DNA of 64,000 bases from Hyphomicrobium nitrativorans NL23 (GTDB lineage: Bacteria; Pseudomonadota; Alphaproteobacteria; Rhizobiales; Hyphomicrobiaceae). The stretch spans positions 3,227,821 to 3,291,820 of the forward strand of contig NC_022997.1 in assembly GCF_000503895.1 (NCBI RefSeq), written 5' to 3'. This document shows positions 53,956 through 62,797 of this stretch, one piece after another. How positions within the stretch are numbered: position 1 is the first letter of the stretch; every line of letters starts with the position of its first letter. The position numbers were made by a program, and so were the translations under genes. Below the pieces are notes generated by a model. The model ran no database searches. It was not told where the DNA came from and was given only the letters and a program-made list of their open reading frames with translations.

Positions 53956-54216
53956 ATGATCGAGCGGCGCGAGCGGAAGCCCTACTGGCGGCATACGAAA
54001 TGGCAGATGCTTGCGAGCCTCGTGCCGTTTCTCATCGTCATGATCGTGCTGCCGCTCTATGCCGCCGACCTCAACCGCAGCCGCTTCATGGGATTCCCGC
54101 TGGGCTACTTCCTCTCGCTGCACGGCATGATCCTGATCGCAGTCGTGACGGTGGCAAGCTTCGTCAACCGGCAGGATGCCATCGACCACTGGCACGGAGC
54201 CCACGAGGATGCGTGA
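53956..54216 (+). CDS. DUF4212 small subunit of sodium:solute symporter, standard form
   Basis: An 86-residue membrane protein with two helices: MLASLVPFLIVMIVLPLYA and FPLGYFLSLHGMILIAVVTVASFV. The FPLGYF...HG element is the DUF4212 mark. It lies 49 bases before the large permease. The first module's small subunit (11634-12122) has the same core with an extra helix pair. Confidence 0.87.
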   Translation: MIERRERKPYWRHTKWQMLASLVPFLIVMIVLPLYAADLNRSRFMGFPLGYFLSLHGMILIAVVTVASFVNRQDAIDHWHGAHEDA

Positions 54217-54265
54217 TGCGATGATGCGTTCGCCCGGCAGCCCGCTCCGGCGGGAGCGCTGAGGA

Positions 54266-56101
54266 ATGTCGTTCACCCACCGGACACGTTACGTCAATCC
54301 CCGCCTCGGGACGTACTTCGGAATTTTCATAAGCGCTTTCGTGGCGCTCGGCCTCATGGCGCTGATCCTGGAAGGGCTCGGCGTGGAAGACGGCGCGCTC
54401 AAGGCCGCGATGCTGCTTGGGCCAATCGTGTTCTTCGTCTTCATCGGCATCGCTGCGTTCAACAACGAGCCCATCGACTATTTCGCCGCCGGCCGGCGCG
54501 TTCCCGCGTTCTATACGGGGCTTGTGCTCGCGCAGACGGCCCTCGGCGCGACAGGGCTCGTGGTGCTTACGGGCATTTTCTTTTTGATCGGCTTCGACGC
54601 GCTGTGCCTCGTCATCGGAGGGCTTGCTGGGTTCGTCGTGATGGCGGTGCTGCTTGCGCCGTTCTTCCGAAAGTTCGGCGCCTACACGATCCCGAGCTAT
54701 CTCGGCCGGCGTTTCGAGAGCCGCACGTTGCGCCTCGTCGCGGGCGGCGTTCTCTCGGTGCCGATGCTGCTGATGCTGGCCGCGGAGCTGCGTATCGGGG
54801 CGCACGCCATCGCATGGTTCTACCCTTACGCGCCATCGTCGCTCGTGGTGCTGGGCCTCACCTTCGTGGTCGTCCTTACCATTGCGGCGGGAGGCATGCG
54901 GTCTCTCGCATGGTCGTCCAGCGCGCAGAGCCTCGCAGCCCTGCTCGCGCTTCTCGTGCCGGTCGGCGTCGTCGCCGTGATCGTGACGAACCTGCCTTTG
55001 CCGCAGCTTTCTGCGGGCCCGATCCTGCGCACAATCGGACGCGCAGAAGCCGCCCAGGGGCTGCCGATCATTCTTCCACCCGCGCTTGCCTTCGACATGC
55101 CGGGCGAAGGATTGGGGCTCATCGCCAAACGCTATTCGGATGCGTTCGGCAACATCGGCCCGCTCGCGTTCGTGATCACCACGCTTTCGGTGCTCGCGGG
55201 CGTGGCGAGCGCGCCGTGGCTGCTTCCGCGCGTGGCGGGTACGCCCGGCGTCTACGAAGCGCGCAAGTCGCTCGGCTGGGCCACACTGCTGTTCGGTATC
55301 TCGATGCTGACCATCGCGTCGGTCGCGATATTCATGCGCGACTACCTGACCGACATCGTGACCGTCGCCGGCCAGGTTCGCTTTCCGCCGTGGTTCGAGG
55401 ATCTCGTCGCGCGGGGCATCCTCACGGTCGGCGGCGAGGGCCGTCCTACGCTTTCGAGCTTCAGCGTCTCGCGCGACGACGTGCTTCTCGCGCTCCCCAT
55501 CGCGGCCGAGATGCCGGCCATCGTGCTCTATCTCGCGGCCGGCGGCGTGCTGGCCGCAGCGCTCGCGACAGCGGCGGCCATTGCGCTCGCGCTCGGAAAC
55601 ATTCTGGCGGAGGACGTCGTGTATGGCCTCTCGTGGTCGCCGGTCGGGCCCGGCGCACGGCTCATCGTCGCGCGGCTCGCGCTCGGAACGGCGGCTGCGC
55701 TCGGCGGGCTCATCGCACTCGCCGCTCCAACCGATCCGCTGAAACTGATGCTGTGGGCGTTGGCGCTGACGGGCGCGGCGGCGTTCCCGGTGCTTGTGCT
55801 TTCAATCTGGTGGAAGCGGCTCAATGCGTTTGGCGCGGTGGCCGGCATCTCAACCGGCTTCGGCGTGACGGTGCTTGCGATCATCGCGGGAGAAGCCGGG
55901 ATCACGGGCACCGATAGCGCGCTTGCGGCGGCCATAGGTTTGCCCGCGGGCGCGGTGGCGGCGATCGCTGTCGCGCTTGCGACGCCCGCACCGTCACGGA
56001 GCGTGCTCGAACTCGTGCTCGACATTCGCGTTCCGGGCGGCGAAATCCTCTATGACCGCGAAATGCGCTATCAGAAGCGCAAGAAGGCCCAGCGCGCCTA
56101 A
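54266..56101 (+). CDS. Sodium:solute symporter (SSS) family permease, module 2
   Basis: 611-residue inner-membrane transporter. It opens NPRLGTYFGIFISAFVALGLM and has EPIDYFAAGRRVPAFYTGLVLAQTALGATGL, the SSS core helix 1-2, and IPSYLGRRFESR further on; about 13-14 helices follow. C-terminal part is basic (MRYQKRKKAQRA). It pairs with the DUF4212 protein just upstream. Solute unknown; organic acids such as acetate are typical for relatives with this small subunit, as inference. Confidence 0.9.
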   Translation: MSFTHRTRYVNPRLGTYFGIFISAFVALGLMALILEGLGVEDGALKAAMLLGPIVFFVFIGIAAFNNEPIDYFAAGRRVPAFYTGLVLAQTALGATGLVVLTGIFFLIGFDALCLVIGGLAGFVVMAVLLAPFFRKFGAYTIPSYLGRRFESRTLRLVAGGVLSVPMLLMLAAELRIGAHAIAWFYPYAPSSLVVLGLTFVVVLTIAAGGMRSLAWSSSAQSLAALLALLVPVGVVAVIVTNLPLPQLSAGPILRTIGRAEAAQGLPIILPPALAFDMPGEGLGLIAKRYSDAFGNIGPLAFVITTLSVLAGVASAPWLLPRVAGTPGVYEARKSLGWATLLFGISMLTIASVAIFMRDYLTDIVTVAGQVRFPPWFEDLVARGILTVGGEGRPTLSSFSVSRDDVLLALPIAAEMPAIVLYLAAGGVLAAALATAAAIALALGNILAEDVVYGLSWSPVGPGARLIVARLALGTAAALGGLIALAAPTDPLKLMLWALALTGAAAFPVLVLSIWWKRLNAFGAVAGISTGFGVTVLAIIAGEAGITGTDSALAAAIGLPAGAVAAIAVALATPAPSRSVLELVLDIRVPGGEILYDREMRYQKRKKAQRA

Positions 56102-56164
56102 GCTCCGGCGCAATCACTGCACCGCTCGGTCTCAAGCCCGCTCACCTTCTGTGGATCGTCGCCC

Positions 56165-57130
56165 ATGTCAGTTCGAGACCGGCTTACGCTCTATCCTCCT
56201 CTCGATCTCTTCAACGAGGGGTTTCTCGACACCGGCGACGGGCACACGCTGTATTATGCCGAATGCGGAAACCCGAATGGCGCGCCCGCGCTCGTCGTGC
56301 ACGGCGGCCCCGGCGGCGGCTCGAATCCCACCATGCGCCGCTTTCATGATCCCAAACACACCCGCATCATTCTCTTCGACCAGCGCGGGTGCGGGCGGTC
56401 GCTTCCCAACGCTTCCATCGAGAACAACACCACGTGGCATCTGATAGAAGACATGGAGCGGTTGCGCGCGCATCTCGGTGTCGAGCGCTGGCAGCTATTC
56501 GGCGGATCCTGGGGCTCGACGCTGGCCCTCGCCTACGCCATCACGCATCCGGAGCGCGTCTCCGCGCTGCTTCTCCGCGGCATCTTTCTTTTGCGCCAGA
56601 GCGAGCTCGACTGGTTCTATAAGGACGGCGCGCGCGCCCTGTTCCCGGAGGCGTGGGACGCGTTCGCATGCCATATTCCGGAGGCCGAGCGCGGCGACAT
56701 GATCCGCGCCTATTACACACGCCTCATCGATCCCGATCCTCGCGTGCACATGCCGGCGGCTGCGGCGTGGAGCGTATGGGAAGGCACGACGCTTTCGCTG
56801 GCCGAGGATGCGGCGCGCGTGCGCGCGTTTTCCAATCCCGGCTACGCGCTCGCGTTCGCGCGTATCGAGTGTCATTATTTCGTCAACAAAGGGTTCTTCG
56901 CCAACGACGGCGCCCTGCTTAGCCAGGCGCACCGGATCGCCGGCATCGGCGGCGCGATCGTGCATGGACGCTACGATGCGGTGACGCCGGTCCGCAGCGC
57001 GTGGGATCTTAAGCAGGCTTGGCCAACCGCCGAGTTGCGTATCGTCCCCGACGCAGGACATGCCATGACGGAACCCGGCATTATCCATGAACTCGTGCGC
57101 GCCACTGCCGAGTTTCGCGACAAAGCCTGA
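56165..57130 (+). CDS. pip: Prolyl aminopeptidase
   Basis: Alpha/beta-hydrolase peptidase (S33) that removes N-terminal proline. 321 aa. Signature blocks: LYPPLDLFNEGFLDTGDGHTLYYAECGNP, VHGGPGGGS, DQRGCGRS, nucleophile Ser in FGGSWGSTLAL, Asp in VHGRYDAVTP and His in PDAGHAMTEPG. The gene is 63 bases after the symporter, on the same strand. Confidence 0.96.
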   Translation: MSVRDRLTLYPPLDLFNEGFLDTGDGHTLYYAECGNPNGAPALVVHGGPGGGSNPTMRRFHDPKHTRIILFDQRGCGRSLPNASIENNTTWHLIEDMERLRAHLGVERWQLFGGSWGSTLALAYAITHPERVSALLLRGIFLLRQSELDWFYKDGARALFPEAWDAFACHIPEAERGDMIRAYYTRLIDPDPRVHMPAAAAWSVWEGTTLSLAEDAARVRAFSNPGYALAFARIECHYFVNKGFFANDGALLSQAHRIAGIGGAIVHGRYDAVTPVRSAWDLKQAWPTAELRIVPDAGHAMTEPGIIHELVRATAEFRDKA

Positions 57131-57241
57131 CACATCGGCTGCGCGGCGCGGGATCGCGGCCCTTTCGCGCGGCGTCACATTCGCCATGCGCTCCTTTCAC
57201 GCTGGTCCGAGGCCGACCGGCGCAGGTACAATGCGGTCATC

Positions 57242-57874
57242 ATGCCGAATTCGACCCGCGCCACCATCGCCATCGCCGATAAAAACCCCGTGGTCCGCAC
57301 GGGGCTTATCGACGTGATTTCTCGCGACGGCCGCTTCGAGGTCAAGGTTGCCGTTGCGACCGGCGGCGCGTTTCTCGACGCCGTCGAGGCGGAGCCCGCC
57401 GACATCGCCATCATCGGCTGGGCCTTGCCCGACATGACCGGAGGCGATGTGCTGGGCGAACTCAAGCGCCGAGGCATCGCAACGCGCACCATCGTCTACA
57501 CCGGCGAGCCGGGTCAGTCGGTGTTGCGGCGCACCATCAAAGCGGGCGCGTGGGGCTTCATGTCGAAGAGCGACGAACCCGAGGTGCTGCTCGAAATCAT
57601 TTCGACCGTCTCGCACGGGCGCGTGTCGTTTCCGTATGTCGATATCGAAGCGGCGCGGCACGATCCGCTCGATGTGCTCACCGTGCGCGAGCGCGAATTG
57701 CTGACAGCACTTGCGGCCGGCTGGACAAACCTTCAAATTGCGGCCCGCATCGGTATTTCCCGCAATACCGTTAAGTATCATCTCAAGAATCTCTACGACA
57801 AACTCGACGTCAACAACCGCGCGATGGCGGTTGCGCTTTACATGGCCAACGAACACCAGCGCGACGAGCGTTGA
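57242..57874 (+). CDS. LuxR-type response regulator with degenerate receiver
   Basis: A 210-residue NarL/FixJ-type regulator. The C-terminal HTH is intact (LTVRERELLTALAAGWTNLQIAARIGISRNTVKYHLKNLYDKLDV, about 142-190). The receiver is not: the phospho-acceptor Asp is Gly59 (AIIGWALPDM) and the acidic pair is Asp13-Lys14 (IADKNP). The switch Thr87 (VYTGE) and Lys109 (MSKSD) remain. It should therefore act without His-Asp phosphorylation, for example by ligand or redox control or constitutively. It ends 307 bases before sgaA on the same strand, so it may regulate the serine cycle; the known Methylobacterium regulator QscR is a LysR type, so this would be a different solution. Confidence 0.88.
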   Translation: MPNSTRATIAIADKNPVVRTGLIDVISRDGRFEVKVAVATGGAFLDAVEAEPADIAIIGWALPDMTGGDVLGELKRRGIATRTIVYTGEPGQSVLRRTIKAGAWGFMSKSDEPEVLLEIISTVSHGRVSFPYVDIEAARHDPLDVLTVRERELLTALAAGWTNLQIAARIGISRNTVKYHLKNLYDKLDVNNRAMAVALYMANEHQRDER

Positions 57875-58181
57875 ACGTCGTCAGACGTAAGGCCGCAGGG
57901 TGGGTAGGCGGAAACTACCCAACTGGGGAATTCCCAGCCGAGCTCTCACCGCCCATAAGCCTACCCAACGGATTTTCCGCCGTCGCCCTTACGGGTCTTG
58001 TGCACACTCTCGACACTGATAAGTGTTGAGCGCCTTCCACGACGGACATGAGTACGAGGCTCACGCAATCGAGGTCAGAACCCTTTTGCGATGAGCACCG
58101 TAGTTTCGGCTGACGCTTCGCGGTCGAGACGCTAATGTTGGGGCCAAAAAACGCGAAGCTCGACACTGGAGGAGACGCCTA
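57875..58181 (+). promoter_or_regulatory. Palindrome-rich leader of the serine-cycle cluster
   Basis: No gene in 307 bases. Near its start are three stem elements: tgggtag-gcggaaa-ctaccca (57901-57921), then ctggg-gaatt-cccag (57923-57937), then cctaccca (57960-57967), which can pair with tgggtagg instead, so two exclusive foldings exist. Further on, cgacact-gata-agtgttg is a near-perfect palindrome (58011-58028), and ctcgacactg occurs twice (58009-58018, 58159-58168), the second next to the sgaA ribosome site (ggaggag). These could be operator sites or an attenuator. Promoter boxes were not placed. Confidence 0.5.
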
Positions 58182-59384
58182 ATGACCGCAATGGTGACGC
58201 CACACCTTTTCATCCCAGGCCCGACCAACGTTCCTGACGCCGTCCGCATGGCTATGAACCTGCCCATGGAAGACATGCGCAGCCCCGAATTTCCGAAGTT
58301 CACGCTTCCGATCTTCGAAGACCTGAAGAAGGCCTTCAAGATGAAGGACGGACGCGTCTTCATTTTCCCGTCGTCGGGCACGGGCGCCTGGGAATCGGCG
58401 ATCGAGAACACGCTCGCCGTCGGCGACAAGGTTCTGATGAGCCGCTTCGGTCAGTTCTCGCTGCTCTGGGTCGACATGGCCGAGCGCCTCGGCCTCAACG
58501 TCGTTCTCTGCGACGAAGAGTGGGGCACGGGCGTGCCGCTCGAAAAGTATGCCGACATCCTCGCAAAGGACACGGCGCACGAGATCAAGGCCGTGTTCGC
58601 CACGCATAACGAAACGGCGACCGGCGTTTCCTCCGACATCGCGGGCGTGCGCAAGGCACTCGATGCCGCCAAGCATCCGGCGATGCTGTTCGTCGACAGC
58701 GTGTCCGGCGTCGGCTCGCTCGACATGCGCATGGGCGAGTGGGGCGTCGACTGCTGCGTCTCCGGCTCGCAGAAGGGCTTCATGCTTCCGACGGGCCTCG
58801 GCATTCTCGCCGTCTCCCAGAAGGCGCTCGACGCCAACAAGAGCCTCAACGGCCGCATGAACCGTTGCTTCTTCTCCTGGGAAGACATGATCAAGACCAA
58901 CGATCAGGGCTTCTTCCCCTACACGCCGGCCACGCAGCTCATTCGCGGCCTGCGCACCTCGCTCGACCTGCTGTTCGCCGAGGGGATCGACAACGTGTTC
59001 GCCCGCCATACGCGCCTCGCCAGCGGCGTACGCGCTGCCGTCGATGCGTGGGGCCTCAAGCTTTGCGCAAAGGAACCGAAGTGGCACTCCGACACGGTGT
59101 CCGCGATCCTCGTGCCTGAGGGCATCGACAGCGCGAATGTCGTGAAGACGGCTTACTACCGTTACAACACGTCACTCGGCGTCGGCCTCAACAAGGTTGC
59201 CGGCAAGGTGTTCCGCATCGGCCACCTCGGTGCGCTCGACGAGTACATGATCGGCGGCGTGCTGTTCTCCGTCGAGATGGCGCTCAAGGATTGCGGTGTT
59301 CCCGTCAAGCTCGGCTCGGGCACGGGTGCTGCCGCCGAGTACTTCGTGAACAACCCCGTCAAGCCTGCCGACAAGAAGGCCTGA
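58182..59384 (+). CDS. sgaA: Serine-glyoxylate aminotransferase
   Basis: Serine-cycle enzyme: serine plus glyoxylate give hydroxypyruvate and glycine, with PLP. 400 aa, class V aminotransferase. Start region HLFIPGPTNVPDAVRMAMN, then PSSGTGAWESAIENTL, ATHNETATGVSSDI, VDSVSGVGSLDM, and the PLP lysine Lys198 in VSGSQKGFMLPTG. Good site ggaggag before ATG. First gene of sgaA-mcl-mtkA-mtkB-ppc; a strong hairpin follows its stop. Confidence 0.97.
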   Translation: MTAMVTPHLFIPGPTNVPDAVRMAMNLPMEDMRSPEFPKFTLPIFEDLKKAFKMKDGRVFIFPSSGTGAWESAIENTLAVGDKVLMSRFGQFSLLWVDMAERLGLNVVLCDEEWGTGVPLEKYADILAKDTAHEIKAVFATHNETATGVSSDIAGVRKALDAAKHPAMLFVDSVSGVGSLDMRMGEWGVDCCVSGSQKGFMLPTGLGILAVSQKALDANKSLNGRMNRCFFSWEDMIKTNDQGFFPYTPATQLIRGLRTSLDLLFAEGIDNVFARHTRLASGVRAAVDAWGLKLCAKEPKWHSDTVSAILVPEGIDSANVVKTAYYRYNTSLGVGLNKVAGKVFRIGHLGALDEYMIGGVLFSVEMALKDCGVPVKLGSGTGAAAEYFVNNPVKPADKKA

Positions 59385-59390
59385 TTTTTC

Positions 59391-59416
59391 GGGCGGCGCT
59401 CGAAAGAGCGCCGCCC
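59391..59416 (+). terminator. Hairpin in the sgaA-mcl gap
   Basis: Perfect ten-base-pair stem gggcggcgct / agcgccgccc with loop cgaaag, seven bases after the sgaA stop and followed by ttct. It looks like a partial terminator or an RNA-stability element that lowers read-through to mcl. Confidence 0.7.
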
Positions 59417-59510
59417 TTCTCATGCCCGGATCCCGGTGCGTTCCGCGCCCCCCTGACTGCGGGACTGCCAGAACTCTTCAAGAAACTTCGTAAGCACAAG
59501 GAAACGTCCT

Positions 59511-60470
59511 ATGAGCTACACTCTCTATCCCAACCGCAAGAACCGTCTTCAGAGGTCGTACCTTGCCGTTCCGGGCTCGAACCCGTCGATGATCGAGCGC
59601 GCTCACAAGAGCGCCGCCGACTACGTGTTCCTCGATTGCGAGGACGCCGTTGCTCCGCCCGAGAAGGAGCAGGCGCGCAAGAACATCATCCAGGCCCTTA
59701 ACGACCTCGATTGGAAGGCCGCAGGCAAGAGCGTCTCCGTGCGCATCAACGGTCTCGACACGCACTATTGCTATCGCGACGTCGTCGACATCGTCGAGCA
59801 GGCCGGTGCGAAGCTCGACACCATCCTGGTTCCGAAGGTCGGCGTTCCTGCCGACGTCTACGCCATCGAAAGCTTCGTGAGCCAGATCGAAGTCGCGAAG
59901 GGCCTGCCGCACCAGATCGGCATGGAAGCCCTGATCGAGACCCCGCTCGGCATGGCGAACGTCGAAGCCATCGCTTCGGCCAACAGCCGCCTCGAGTCGA
60001 TGCACTTCGGCGTCGCCGACTACTCCGCCTTCAACAAGGCCCGCACCGTCGTCATCGGCGGCCTCAACCCCGACTATCCGGGCGACCAGTGGCACTTCCC
60101 GCTGTCGCGCATGACGGTTGCCTGCCGCGCATTCGGCCTCAGGCCGATCGACGGCCCGTTCGGCGGCATCGACGATCCGGAAGGCTTCAAGGATGCCTGC
60201 CGCCGCGGCGCCGCGCTCGGCATGGAAGGCAAGTGGGCCATCCATCCCTCGCAGATCGAGCTCGCCAACGAGATCTACTCGCCGACCGCAAAGGAAATCG
60301 ACCGCGCGGAACGCATCCTCGTCGCTCTCAAGGAAGCCGAAGCTCAGGGCAAGGGCGCCGCTTCGCTCGACGGCAAGATGATCGACGCCGCATCGGAGAA
60401 GATGGCTCGCCACATGCTCGCGACCGCAGACGCGATCAAGGCCGCCGAAGCCGCCCGCGCGAAAGCGTAA
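59511..60470 (+). CDS. mcl: L-malyl-CoA/beta-methylmalyl-CoA lyase
   Basis: Splits malyl-CoA into glyoxylate and acetyl-CoA, the last carbon-carbon step of the serine cycle; relatives also act on beta-methylmalyl-CoA in the ethylmalonyl-CoA pathway. 319 aa, CitE-like TIM barrel. Seen: RSYLAVPGSNPSMIERA, FLDCEDAVAPPEKEQAR, VRINGLDTHYCYRDV, IETPLGMANVEAIA, MHFGVADYSAF and WAIHPSQIELANEIY. Lies between sgaA and mtkA; in Methylobacterium extorquens AM1 the lyase gene is instead at the far end of the cluster (as I know it). Confidence 0.95.
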   Translation: MSYTLYPNRKNRLQRSYLAVPGSNPSMIERAHKSAADYVFLDCEDAVAPPEKEQARKNIIQALNDLDWKAAGKSVSVRINGLDTHYCYRDVVDIVEQAGAKLDTILVPKVGVPADVYAIESFVSQIEVAKGLPHQIGMEALIETPLGMANVEAIASANSRLESMHFGVADYSAFNKARTVVIGGLNPDYPGDQWHFPLSRMTVACRAFGLRPIDGPFGGIDDPEGFKDACRRGAALGMEGKWAIHPSQIELANEIYSPTAKEIDRAERILVALKEAEAQGKGAASLDGKMIDAASEKMARHMLATADAIKAAEAARAKA

Positions 60471-60491
60471 CAACAAGACGGCATTAGAACG

Positions 60492-60526
60492 TGATCGCTT
60501 CGGACTGGCAGGGTCCGAAGCGATCA
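60492..60526. repeat. Palindromic repeat in the mcl-mtkA gap
   Basis: Perfect 14-base inverted repeat, tgatcgcttcggac / gtccgaagcgatca, with loop tggcagg. The right arm with its flank (agggtccgaagcgatcatg) matches the end of dispersed repeat copy B at 34792-34810, so a member of that family sits inside the serine-cycle cluster. Confidence 0.8.
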
Positions 60527-60562
60527 TGATCTCGGAAACGGTTCCCCCCAAGGAGATCGAGG

Positions 60563-61732
60563 ATGGACATTCACGAGTATCAGGCGAAAGAACTTCTCTC
60601 GAAGTTCGGCGTGCCCGTCCCGCGTGGCGGGCTCGCTTACAGCCCTGAGCAGGCCGTCTACCGTGCCCACGAAATCGGTGGGCCGAAGTGGGTGGTCAAA
60701 GCACAGATCCACTCGGGTGCCCGCGGCAAGGCCGGCGGCATCAAAGTCTGTTCCAACGAGCACGAGATCGAGCAGGCCGCCCAAGGTCTGCTCGGCAAGA
60801 AGCTGGTCACGATCCAGACCGGCCCGGCCGGAAAACTCGTTTCGCGTCTCTACATCGAGGAAGCGACCGACATCGACAAGGAGATCTATCTCTCCTTCGT
60901 GATGGATCGCGCGGCCGAGCGCATCGTCGTCGTCTCGTCGGCGGCGGGGGGCATGGACATCGAAGAGATCTCGCACAGCCAGCCCGACACGATCATCAAG
61001 GTGGTCGTCGATCCGGCCGTGGGCATGCAGGGCTTCCAGGCCCGCGAGGTCGCATTCGGCCTAGGCGTCGATCCTGACATCGTCGGCAAGATGGAGCGCG
61101 TGATCCTCGGCTGCTACCGCGCGTTCCGTGATCTCGACGCGAACATGCTCGAAATCAACCCGCTCGTCATCACCAAGCAGAAGGGCGTGATCGCGCTCGA
61201 TGCGAAGATGAGCTTCGACGAGAACGCCCTGTTCCGCCGCCCGCAGATCGCGGAGCTGCGCGACAAGAGCCAGGAAGACGCGCGCGAAACCTATGCGAAC
61301 GACCGCGGTCTCTCGTACGTCGGCCTCGACGGCGATATCGGGTGCATCGTGAACGGCGCGGGCCTCGCCATGGCGACCCTCGACATGATCAAACTCGCGG
61401 GCGGAGAGCCGGCGAACTTCCTCGACATCGGCGGCGGCGCCTCTCCCGAGCGCGTCACCAAGTCGTTCAAGGCCGTCCTGCGCGACAAGAACGTGAAGGC
61501 GATCCTCGTCAACGTGTTCGCGGGCATCAATCGCTGCGACTGGGTGGCCAAAGGCGTCGTCGATGCGATCAAGGAACTCGAAATCAAGGTTCCGATCGTC
61601 GTGCGCCTTGCAGGCACCAACGTGGAGGAAGGCCGCAAGATCATCGATCAGAGCGGCCTCACCATGATCAGCGCCGAAACGCTCGCCGACGCGGCCCAGA
61701 AGGCCGTCTCAGCAGCCAAGAACGCCGCGTAA
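60563..61732 (+). CDS. mtkA: Malate-CoA ligase beta subunit
   Basis: ATP-dependent malate thiokinase subunit, paralogue of succinyl-CoA synthetase SucC. 389 aa: [25 protein letters not shown] (ATP-grasp start), [30 protein letters not shown], and [16 protein letters not shown] with [18 protein letters not shown]. Placement between mcl and a malyl-CoA-type alpha subunit in a serine-cycle cluster makes malate and not succinate the likely substrate. Site aaggagatcgagg before ATG. mtkB follows after 21 bases. Confidence 0.95.
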   Translation: MDIHEYQAKELLSKFGVPVPRGGLAYSPEQAVYRAHEIGGPKWVVKAQIHSGARGKAGGIKVCSNEHEIEQAAQGLLGKKLVTIQTGPAGKLVSRLYIEEATDIDKEIYLSFVMDRAAERIVVVSSAAGGMDIEEISHSQPDTIIKVVVDPAVGMQGFQAREVAFGLGVDPDIVGKMERVILGCYRAFRDLDANMLEINPLVITKQKGVIALDAKMSFDENALFRRPQIAELRDKSQEDARETYANDRGLSYVGLDGDIGCIVNGAGLAMATLDMIKLAGGEPANFLDIGGGASPERVTKSFKAVLRDKNVKAILVNVFAGINRCDWVAKGVVDAIKELEIKVPIVVRLAGTNVEEGRKIIDQSGLTMISAETLADAAQKAVSAAKNAA

Positions 61733-61753
61733 GCGCGTCAGGAGGAATCGAGA

Positions 61754-62650
61754 ATGGCCATCTTCATCAACGAGAACACGCCGATCCTCGTCCAGGGCTT
61801 CACGGGGCGCATTGGCACCTTCCACGCTCAGGAAATGATCGACTACGGCACCAACGTGGTCGGCGGCGTGACGCCCGGCAAGGGCGGCTCCTCCCACCTC
61901 GGCCGCCCGGTGTTCAACACCGTCAAGGGCGCGGTGGACGAAACCAAGGCGGAAGCTTCCATCGTGTTCGTGCCGCCGCCGTTCGCGGCGGATGCGATCA
62001 TGGAAGCGGCGGACGCCGGCATTAAATACTGCGTTTGCATCACGGACGGTATTCCGACGCAGGATATGATCCGGGTGAAGCGCTATATGCGCCGCTACAA
62101 GAAAGAGAACCGCATGGTTCTCACCGGGCCGAACTGCGCGGGCACCATCTCGCCCGGCAAGGCGATGCTCGGCATCATGCCCGGCCACATCTACATGCCC
62201 GGCCGCGTCGGCATCGTGGGCCGCTCCGGGACCCTCGGCTATGAGGCCGCCTCCCAGCTCAAGGAGCTCGGCATCGGCGTCTCGACATCGGTCGGCATCG
62301 GCGGCGATCCCATCAACGGCTCATCGTTCAAGGACGTTCTCGAACACTTCGCCGAGGATCCCGATACGGACGCCGTGATGATGATCGGCGAAATCGGCGG
62401 ACCGCAGGAAGCCGAAGCCGGCTACTATATCCGCGACCATTTCAAGAAGCCCGTCGTGGCCTACATCGCCGGTCTCTCGGCGCCGAAGGGCCGCCGCATG
62501 GGGCACGCCGGGGCCATCGTGTCGGCTTTCGGCGAAGCGGCGGCGGAAAAGGTCGAGATCCTGAAGGAATGCGGCGTCGCGATTGCGCCGACGCCGTCCG
62601 AGATGGGTGTGACCGTGCAGAAAGTGCTCGCTGCCAAACAGGCAGCCTAA
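61754..62650 (+). CDS. mtkB: Malate-CoA ligase alpha subunit
   Basis: CoA-binding and phosphohistidine subunit paired with MtkA. 298 aa: [79 protein letters not shown] and the phospho-His in [13 protein letters not shown] near residue 256. Site aggaggaat before ATG. Followed by two successive GC-rich hairpins before ppc. Confidence 0.95.
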   Translation: MAIFINENTPILVQGFTGRIGTFHAQEMIDYGTNVVGGVTPGKGGSSHLGRPVFNTVKGAVDETKAEASIVFVPPPFAADAIMEAADAGIKYCVCITDGIPTQDMIRVKRYMRRYKKENRMVLTGPNCAGTISPGKAMLGIMPGHIYMPGRVGIVGRSGTLGYEAASQLKELGIGVSTSVGIGGDPINGSSFKDVLEHFAEDPDTDAVMMIGEIGGPQEAEAGYYIRDHFKKPVVAYIAGLSAPKGRRMGHAGAIVSAFGEAAAEKVEILKECGVAIAPTPSEMGVTVQKVLAAKQAA

Positions 62651-62656
62651 AGTCCG

Positions 62657-62688
62657 AGCCGGCCCTCTACCCGATGGAAGGGCCGGCT
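62657..62688 (+). terminator. First hairpin in the mtkB-ppc gap
   Basis: Perfect ten-base-pair stem agccggccct / agggccggct with a 12-base loop, seven bases after the mtkB stop. No T-run follows, so it may act as a stability element or weak terminator. Confidence 0.65.
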
Positions 62689-62693
62689 TCGAC

Positions 62694-62725
62694 GGCCCGG
62701 CGGCGAGAACCACCGCCGCCGGGCC
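62694..62725 (+). terminator. Second hairpin in the mtkB-ppc gap
   Basis: Perfect 12-base-pair stem ggcccggcggcg / cgccgccgggcc with loop agaaccac, five bases after the first hairpin. No T-run. The two in tandem could block exonucleases from the 3' side and separate expression of mtkAB from ppc. Confidence 0.65.
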
Positions 62726-62797
62726 CCTCGCTTCCCTGGCTTGGGACTCTCACAGGATGCGGGCCCCGCGAGATCCGGGGCGGTTGAGGAGATTACG

